Of a stretch of 64,000 bases of DNA, positions 58,994 to 64,000 are shown in pieces. The notes under the pieces are model-generated. The model did not search any database. It saw nothing but the letters and a program-made list of their open reading frames with translations, and had not been told where the DNA came from. Every line of letters begins with the position of its first letter. Position 1 is the first letter of the stretch. Source of the DNA: Colwellia ponticola (GTDB lineage Bacteria > Pseudomonadota > Gammaproteobacteria > Enterobacterales > Alteromonadaceae); the NCBI RefSeq assembly GCF_005885605.1, contig NZ_SZVP01000009.1, positions 62,001 to 126,000 of the forward strand. Direction: 5' to 3'. Made by a program: the position numbers and the translations under genes.

Positions 58994-60190
58994 ATGAATA
59001 CTATGATCCCTTATGGTAAACAAGATATTAACCAAGACGATATCAATGCTGTATTGGAAGTATTAACTTCAGACTTTTTAACGCAAGGGCCTAAAGTGCC
59101 TTTGTTTGAAAAAGCATTTATAAAAAAATGTGCTGCTAAATTTGGTGTTGCGGTCAATAGCGCAACATCCGCATTACATATAGCAAATTTAGCGTTAGGT
59201 GTTGGTAAAGGTGACCTAGTATGGACGAGCCCCATCACCTTTGTTGCCACGGCAAATAGTGCACTATACTGTGGCGCTGCAATTGACTTTGTTGATATCA
59301 ACTTAATGACAGGTAATATCTGTGTTGACGCTTTAGAAAGAAAACTTATCTTTGCTGAAGAAAATAACACTTTACCTAAAGTTATCATTCCTGTGCACCT
59401 TGCAGGACAATCATGCGACATGGCGAAAATTCATGCATTATCTCTTAAATATCGTTTTAAGATTATTGAAGATGCCTCTCATGCTGTCGGCGCCAAATAC
59501 AAAGGTAAACCAGTGGGTAGCTGCCAATACTCTGACATTACGGTTTTTAGCTTTCACCCAGTAAAAATTATCACCTCGGCTGAAGGTGGTTTAGCGGTTA
59601 CCAATAATAAACTACTCGCTCAAGCAATGCGTCAGTTTCGCAGCCACGGTATTGTCTCAGATGAAGCTAGCATGACCGAGCCGTCTCATGGGCCTTGGTA
59701 CTATCAACAAATAGGCTTAGGTTTTAATTATCGAATGACAGAGTTGCAAGCGGCTTTGGGGCTTAGCCAAATGACGCGGCTAGATGAGTTTGTTACTAAA
59801 AGAAATGCGTTAGCGAAAATATATGATCAAGCCTTTAACAATACTTCGTTACTTCGTTTAACGCCTAACGACAACGCCTATTCAAGCTATCATTTATATA
59901 TTGTATTATTAGCGAGTTGTGATAAAGGTTCACATAAGAATATTATTAGCCAATTAAGAGAAAAAAACATTTGCGCGCACCTGCATTATATTCCCGTTCA
60001 TACGCAACCCTATTATCAAAAACTAGGCTTTAAGGATGGTGACTACCCCATTGCCGAAGAATATTATCAACGCGCAATATCGTTACCTTTATACCCCAAT
60101 TTGGCCGTAAAAGAGCAACAATATATTATTGACACCTTATTATCTGAGATTAAAACATCAAACCATAAACAAAAATTAATCGGTCAGTAA
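58994..60190 (+). CDS. pseC: UDP-4-amino-4,6-dideoxy-altrosamine transaminase
   Basis: This PLP-dependent aminotransferase of the DegT family aminates the PseB product at C4. The 398-aa protein shows MIPYGKQDINQDDINAVLEVL, VNSATSALHIANLALGVG, EDASHAVGAKYKGKPVGS, the PLP lysine in FSFHPVKIITSAEGG, and GLGFNYRMTELQAALG. It follows pseB by 7 bases and overlaps the next gene by one base. Confidence 0.94.
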   Translation: MNTMIPYGKQDINQDDINAVLEVLTSDFLTQGPKVPLFEKAFIKKCAAKFGVAVNSATSALHIANLALGVGKGDLVWTSPITFVATANSALYCGAAIDFVDINLMTGNICVDALERKLIFAEENNTLPKVIIPVHLAGQSCDMAKIHALSLKYRFKIIEDASHAVGAKYKGKPVGSCQYSDITVFSFHPVKIITSAEGGLAVTNNKLLAQAMRQFRSHGIVSDEASMTEPSHGPWYYQQIGLGFNYRMTELQAALGLSQMTRLDEFVTKRNALAKIYDQAFNNTSLLRLTPNDNAYSSYHLYIVLLASCDKGSHKNIISQLREKNICAHLHYIPVHTQPYYQKLGFKDGDYPIAEEYYQRAISLPLYPNLAVKEQQYIIDTLLSEIKTSNHKQKLIGQ

Positions 60191-61098
60191 TGATGAAACT
60201 GGCTTTAGGTACGGTACAATTTGGTTTAAATTACGGCATTAGTAACCAACAGGGTCAAGTCTCCCCTAATCAAGTTAAGGATATATTACTACAGGCACAA
60301 GCTTTAGGAATTGACACTTTAGACTGTGCTGGCGCCTACGGTAATAGTGAAAAGGTATTGGGGGAACTGGGCGCCAGTGAACGATTTAACTTAATTAGTA
60401 AAATCCCCACTTTAACGGCCGATAAAAACTCTATCACTCCTTATTTAGAGCAAAGTTTAACTGATCTACAGTGTACAAGTGTACAAACATTACTATTTCA
60501 TCAAGCTGACAATTTACTTAACCATCCAAGTAAAACGCAACTTTTCTCAGAGCTATTGAAATTAAAAGTTCAAAAGAAAGTCAATAGTATTGGTGTTTCG
60601 GTATATAACCCAGAGCAATTAACAGCAATCGCAAAACAATACCCTATAGATATCGTTCAAGCCCCTATTAATGTTTTTGACCAACGCTTTATTTCAAAAA
60701 ACATCATCGAGCTATGTCGCACAAACAAAATAAAATTGCATGCAAGATCACTTTTTTTGCAAGGCTTACTCTTTATTGAAAAAAGCCAGATAAAGCCTTA
60801 CTTTAAACCTTACCAAGAGAAACTCGCAGCTTTTAGTGCATTAGCTCAGAGTTTATCTTGCTCAAAGTTAACGTTAGCGCTAGCATTATTGGCACAAGAT
60901 TCACTTGATGAAAAAGAAGTAAATCTATATGGCAATGTCATTGAAAAATTGGTTATAGGTGTGTGTAGTAAACAACAATTACTTGAAGTAGTAAGCGCTT
61001 ATCAACAAGCGAAAAGCTTAGCTGTGACAAGTGAAGAGCTATCCATATTAGCGGATACACGACTAGGTTTTATTAATCCTAGCTTATGGCAGATTTAA
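60190..61098 (+). CDS. Aldo/keto reductase in the pse cluster
   Basis: This 302-aa TIM-barrel NADPH oxidoreductase has the family opening LALGTVQFGLNYGISN. The catalytic Asp and Tyr are in TLDCAGAYGNSE, the Lys in LISKIP and the His in LLFHQAD, so all four catalytic residues are present. Such a reductase is not part of the canonical six-step pseudaminic acid route; it may modify a sugar or an attached acyl group. Translation is coupled to pseC (TAATG overlap). Confidence 0.88.
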   Translation: MMKLALGTVQFGLNYGISNQQGQVSPNQVKDILLQAQALGIDTLDCAGAYGNSEKVLGELGASERFNLISKIPTLTADKNSITPYLEQSLTDLQCTSVQTLLFHQADNLLNHPSKTQLFSELLKLKVQKKVNSIGVSVYNPEQLTAIAKQYPIDIVQAPINVFDQRFISKNIIELCRTNKIKLHARSLFLQGLLFIEKSQIKPYFKPYQEKLAAFSALAQSLSCSKLTLALALLAQDSLDEKEVNLYGNVIEKLVIGVCSKQQLLEVVSAYQQAKSLAVTSEELSILADTRLGFINPSLWQI

Positions 61099-61161
61099 TA
61101 AATATTACCGATAGCAAAGTAATAGAAAAGCAGCAACCTATAAAACGATGGAAAATGACTA

Positions 61162-61944
61162 ATGACTGATATTTTAATTATTTTACAAGCTCGCATGTCT
61201 TCATCAAGGTTACCAGGCAAAGTATTAAAAGAAATATTAGGTAAACCTATGCTTGAGCATCAATTACAACGACTATCACATATTTCAACACCACATCAGT
61301 TGATTGTTGCTACAAGTGATAACACGAGTGATAACGCTATTGAGGCATTATGCAGACAACTTAATGTTGGTTGTTATAGAGGCGATTTAGATGATGTACT
61401 TACCCGATATTACCACGCAGCGCAGAGCGTTAACCAAGATAAAAAAATAAAACATATTGTTCGTATTACCGGTGACTGTCCGTTAATCGACGCCAACATT
61501 ATCGACGAAGTCATTACACACTATATAAATCAACAAGTAGATTATTGTTCAAATTGTGCTCCTCCAACGTTACCTGATGGTTTAGATGTTGAAATTTTTA
61601 GTTTTACTGCATTAAAGCAAGCGTTTGAACAAGCAATACTGCCCTCTGAACGCGAACATGTCACACCTTTTATTCGTAATAACCCACAATTATTCAGCAC
61701 AGCTAATTATCGATACCAAACTGACTTATCTCACTTACGGTGGACAGTAGATGAGCCTGAAGATTTTGACTTTGTTACGCAGGTTTATCATAACTTGTAT
61801 AATAAAAAAATGTATTTCACCATGAATGATATTTTATTATTGTTAAGTAAACAGCCCAGCCTAAAAAACATAAACAACAATTACCATCGCAATGAAGGTT
61901 TAAGTAGATCATTAATTGAAGACAAAGAGCAAGCTCATGAATAA
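61162..61944 (+). CDS. SpsF-type cytidylyltransferase (PseF role likely)
   Basis: This 260-aa nucleotidyltransferase of the SpsF/KdsB-like group has the signature ILQARMSSSRLPGKVLKEI (6-24), RGDLDDVLTRYY and VRITGDCPLIDANIIDEV. In this cluster it probably activates the nonulosonic acid with CMP, the PseF step. However, it belongs to the SpsF branch rather than the usual NeuA-like PseF branch. GGAAAA lies about 8 bases before the ATG. It overlaps the next gene by eight bases. Confidence 0.82.
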   Translation: MTDILIILQARMSSSRLPGKVLKEILGKPMLEHQLQRLSHISTPHQLIVATSDNTSDNAIEALCRQLNVGCYRGDLDDVLTRYYHAAQSVNQDKKIKHIVRITGDCPLIDANIIDEVITHYINQQVDYCSNCAPPTLPDGLDVEIFSFTALKQAFEQAILPSEREHVTPFIRNNPQLFSTANYRYQTDLSHLRWTVDEPEDFDFVTQVYHNLYNKKMYFTMNDILLLLSKQPSLKNINNNYHRNEGLSRSLIEDKEQAHE

Positions 61945-63220
61945 AACGTTTATTAAGTCTCAACAAATGCTCGCACGAGCAGAAGCAAGTATTCCTTTAG
62001 GCTCACAAACCTTTAGTAAATCTAAAACGGCTTACCCTTATGGTGTGTCACCTTTTTTTATTGAGCGAGGCCAAGGTTGCCAAGTATGGGATATTGATGG
62101 CAATCAATACCTAGACTTTGTCAGTGGCCTATTATCTGTGTCTATTGGTTATTGCGATAACGATGTCGATAATGCTGTTATTGAGCAATTAAAGTCTGGC
62201 GTCACATTTTCTCTCCCTCATAGGCTAGAAACAGAAGTTGCCGAAATGATTATCGACATGGTGCCATGCGCCGAGATGGTTCGCTTTGGTAAAAATGGCA
62301 GTGATGCAACATCAGCAGCGATACGTCTAGCAAGAGCTTTTACAAAAAATGAACATATTGCTGTTTGTGGGTATCACGGCTGGCAAGACTGGTATATTGG
62401 CTCAACATCACGCGACTTAGGGGTGCCAGAGTCCACTAAAGCGCTCACACATACTTTTGAATATAACAATATTGACTCTCTTAAAAAGTTACTAGCAAAA
62501 AACAAATTTGCTGCCATCATTATGGAGCCAATGAATACAGCTTATCCTGAAGCTAATTTTTTACAAGAAGTTAAGGCATTATGCCATCAGCATGGAGCGC
62601 TATTAATTTTTGATGAAATGATCTCAGGTTTTCGTTTTTCTCTGGGGGGCGCACAAGAATTATTTGGTGTAATACCTGACTTAGCGACTTTTGGTAAAGG
62701 TATGGCAAATGGTTACCCTATATCCGCTGTTGTAGGGCGCGCTGATATAATGATGCTAATGGAGGATATCTTCTTTTCAGGTACTTTTGCTGGTGAAACA
62801 TTATCACTAGCAGCGAGCAAAGCAGTATTATATAAACTTAGTACTGAAAATATATTACCCCATATTCATGCTATGGGTGAGCAATTACTCACAGGATTAC
62901 AGCAGATATTTACCGACATGGGTAAACCAAGTTGGTTAAATATCTGTGGTCACCCTAGCTGGTCATTCCTACAAATTTTAGATTGCACTCCCTACTCAAG
63001 TTGGCAGTTAAAATCATTATTATTACAAGAGATGAGTCAACGAGGAATATTACTTGGTGGTGGGCATAACCTTAATTATGCCCATCAAAGTGAAGACATA
63101 GATACACTATTAAATGCTTATCGTGAAGTACTGTCACTATTAGCTAAAACCATTAGTCAGCAAAATTTTGAACAAGTATTTCACGGTAAAGTATTACAAC
63201 CTTTATTTAAGGTTCGCTAA
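61937..63220 (+). CDS. HemL-like class III aminotransferase in the pse cluster
   Basis: This 427-aa PLP enzyme resembles glutamate-1-semialdehyde aminomutase: GNQYLDFVSGLLSVSIGY, VRFGKNGSDATSAAIRLARAFT, LLIFDEMISGFRFSLGGAQ and the PLP lysine in LATFGKGMANGYPISAVVGR. The operon context points to sugar or side-chain amination rather than haem synthesis. The ATG at 61937 is preferred over an in-frame TTG at 61916. It overlaps the preceding gene by eight bases and pseG by TAATG. Confidence 0.85.
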   Translation: MNKTFIKSQQMLARAEASIPLGSQTFSKSKTAYPYGVSPFFIERGQGCQVWDIDGNQYLDFVSGLLSVSIGYCDNDVDNAVIEQLKSGVTFSLPHRLETEVAEMIIDMVPCAEMVRFGKNGSDATSAAIRLARAFTKNEHIAVCGYHGWQDWYIGSTSRDLGVPESTKALTHTFEYNNIDSLKKLLAKNKFAAIIMEPMNTAYPEANFLQEVKALCHQHGALLIFDEMISGFRFSLGGAQELFGVIPDLATFGKGMANGYPISAVVGRADIMMLMEDIFFSGTFAGETLSLAASKAVLYKLSTENILPHIHAMGEQLLTGLQQIFTDMGKPSWLNICGHPSWSFLQILDCTPYSSWQLKSLLLQEMSQRGILLGGGHNLNYAHQSEDIDTLLNAYREVLSLLAKTISQQNFEQVFHGKVLQPLFKVR

Positions 63221-64000
63221 TGAAAACAATTGTTTTTAGAGCGGACGCCTCCCCTGTGTTAGCTACCGGTCATATAATGCGCTGCTTAACTTTAGCGCAA
63301 GCATTAACACTACAGTTTCCGCTAGCGCGTATTATTTTTATTTCTAATCACTTGCCTAATAGTTTGACTGTTAAATTAATGCAATTATCAGTAGAGCTTG
63401 TCACTCTGCCATTTGATATCGACAGTAGTGATTGGCGACAAACAGATGACGCTAAAGCTTGTATTAACGCTATAACAAGTCAAGTATTAACAGTAAATAC
63501 CACTATAGATTTACTGATTGTTGATCACTACTTTATTGATTGGCAATGGCAAAAAGAACTAAAGCAATATTATAAAAAATTACTTGTTATCGATGATTTA
63601 GCCAATAGAACACACCTTGCTGATTTTTTACTTGATCAAACATTAAATCGTCAAACAAATGATTATTTATCGCTTGTCCCCCCTTATTGTCAACTTTTAT
63701 TAGGCAAAAAATTTATCTTATTAAGAGATGAATTCAGCCGACTCATACCAACCGCCAAACAAAAAAGAGCGCAAGTAAAAACGATAAAAAACACTATTTC
63801 AATTGATAATATTTTAGTTAACTTAGGCGGTTTAGATAATAACAACCTAACTAAAGTAATAATCAATGCATTAATTGAATATAAAATAAAAACTAATAAT
63901 CATAAGTTAACTGTTGATATCATAATGGCAAGTCATTCGCCACATGTGGAAAGTATAAAAGCATTAATCACAGATCACGACTGGCTGACCCTTACTCTTG
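63220..64000 (+). CDS. pseG: UDP-2,4-diacetamido-trideoxy-altrose hydrolase PseG (5' part)
   Basis: The frame is open from the ATG at 63220 to the end of the window (260 codons, no stop), so the gene continues beyond. The N-terminal motif FRADASPVLATGHIMRCLTL carries the GHxxRC active-site His of PseG, which removes UDP from the diacetamido sugar. VDHYFIDWQW, IDDLANR and ILVNLGGLDNNNL are further family landmarks. Its ATG overlaps the stop codon of the HemL-like gene. pseH and pseI would be expected next. Confidence 0.92.
   Translation, partial: MKTIVFRADASPVLATGHIMRCLTLAQALTLQFPLARIIFISNHLPNSLTVKLMQLSVELVTLPFDIDSSDWRQTDDAKACINAITSQVLTVNTTIDLLIVDHYFIDWQWQKELKQYYKKLLVIDDLANRTHLADFLLDQTLNRQTNDYLSLVPPYCQLLLGKKFILLRDEFSRLIPTAKQKRAQVKTIKNTISIDNILVNLGGLDNNNLTKVIINALIEYKIKTNNHKLTVDIIMASHSPHVESIKALITDHDWLTLTL

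Noticed and set aside
61937..63220. Housekeeping hemL (glutamate-1-semialdehyde aminomutase)
   Set aside because: It is embedded and translationally coupled within a sugar-biosynthesis cluster, so a haem role is unlikely despite the shared fold.

Overview
The window comes from an A+T-rich marine gammaproteobacterium of the Alteromonadales, most like Colwelliaceae (Colwellia or Thalassotalea). This rests on gene order (map-glnD-dapD, rpiA-serA, nusB-thiL-pgpA), on a DUF2986 micro-protein typical of marine Alteromonadales and Vibrionales, and on a Vibrio/Pseudomonas-type polar-flagellum locus with FlrABC, FlhF/FlhG, MotC/MotD and ParC/ParP. The species call is inference; the order-level call is firm. 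No tRNA, rRNA, CRISPR array, prophage or complete insertion sequence was seen.

Layout. 1-6600 (+): the 3' end of map, then glnD, dapD, rpiA and serA. A 261-bp element with terminal inverted repeats, flanked by TA, lies between rpiA and serA. 6740-11360 (-): tapT (DTW domain), a DUF2884 protein, zapE and dbpA. 11537-12179 (+): a small membrane protein and a DUF2986 micro-protein. 12267-16657 (-): an RND efflux pump and its lipoprotein adaptor. 17163-17525 (-): hpf. 18119-21466 (-): pgpA, thiL, nusB, ribH and mlaA. 21668-56058 (-): about 34 kb of continuous chemotaxis and flagellar genes, running in transcription order flrA, flrB, flrC, fliE-F-G-H-I-J, fliK-L-M-N-O-P-Q-R, flhB, flhA, flhF, flhG, fliA, cheY-Z-A-B, motC, motD, parC, parP, cheW and a DUF2802 protein. 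56478-64000 (+): an unrecognised 106-aa gene, fliS, a fliT-like gene, then a nonulosonic (pseudaminic-type) acid set: pseB, pseC, an aldo/keto reductase, an SpsF-type cytidylyltransferase, a HemL-like aminotransferase and pseG, which runs off the end.

How the parts work together. The flagellar block encodes the sigma-54 activator tier (FlrA, FlrB/FlrC), the MS ring, C ring, export gate and ATPase, the polar placement pair FlhF/FlhG, sigma-28, a chemosensory core and its polar-localisation pair ParC/ParP. Good -24/-12 (sigma-54) matches lie upstream of flrB, fliE, fliK and flhA, with a weaker one before pseB, which fits the FlrA/FlrC hierarchy. The divergent cluster probably makes the sugar used to glycosylate flagellin. 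Flagellin, fliD, the flg rod/hook genes, pseH and pseI are not in the window.

The observations most worth following are: (a) CheA lacks a recognisable P2 domain and carries three copies of a DEFExLLDELHG-type peptide resembling the CheY-binding ends of FliM and CheZ from the same locus; (b) the TA-flanked MITE-like element and a decayed relative near 17.8 kb; (c) the atypical gene content of the pse cluster; (d) the unknown protein upstream of fliS; (e) the set of sigma-54 promoter matches.
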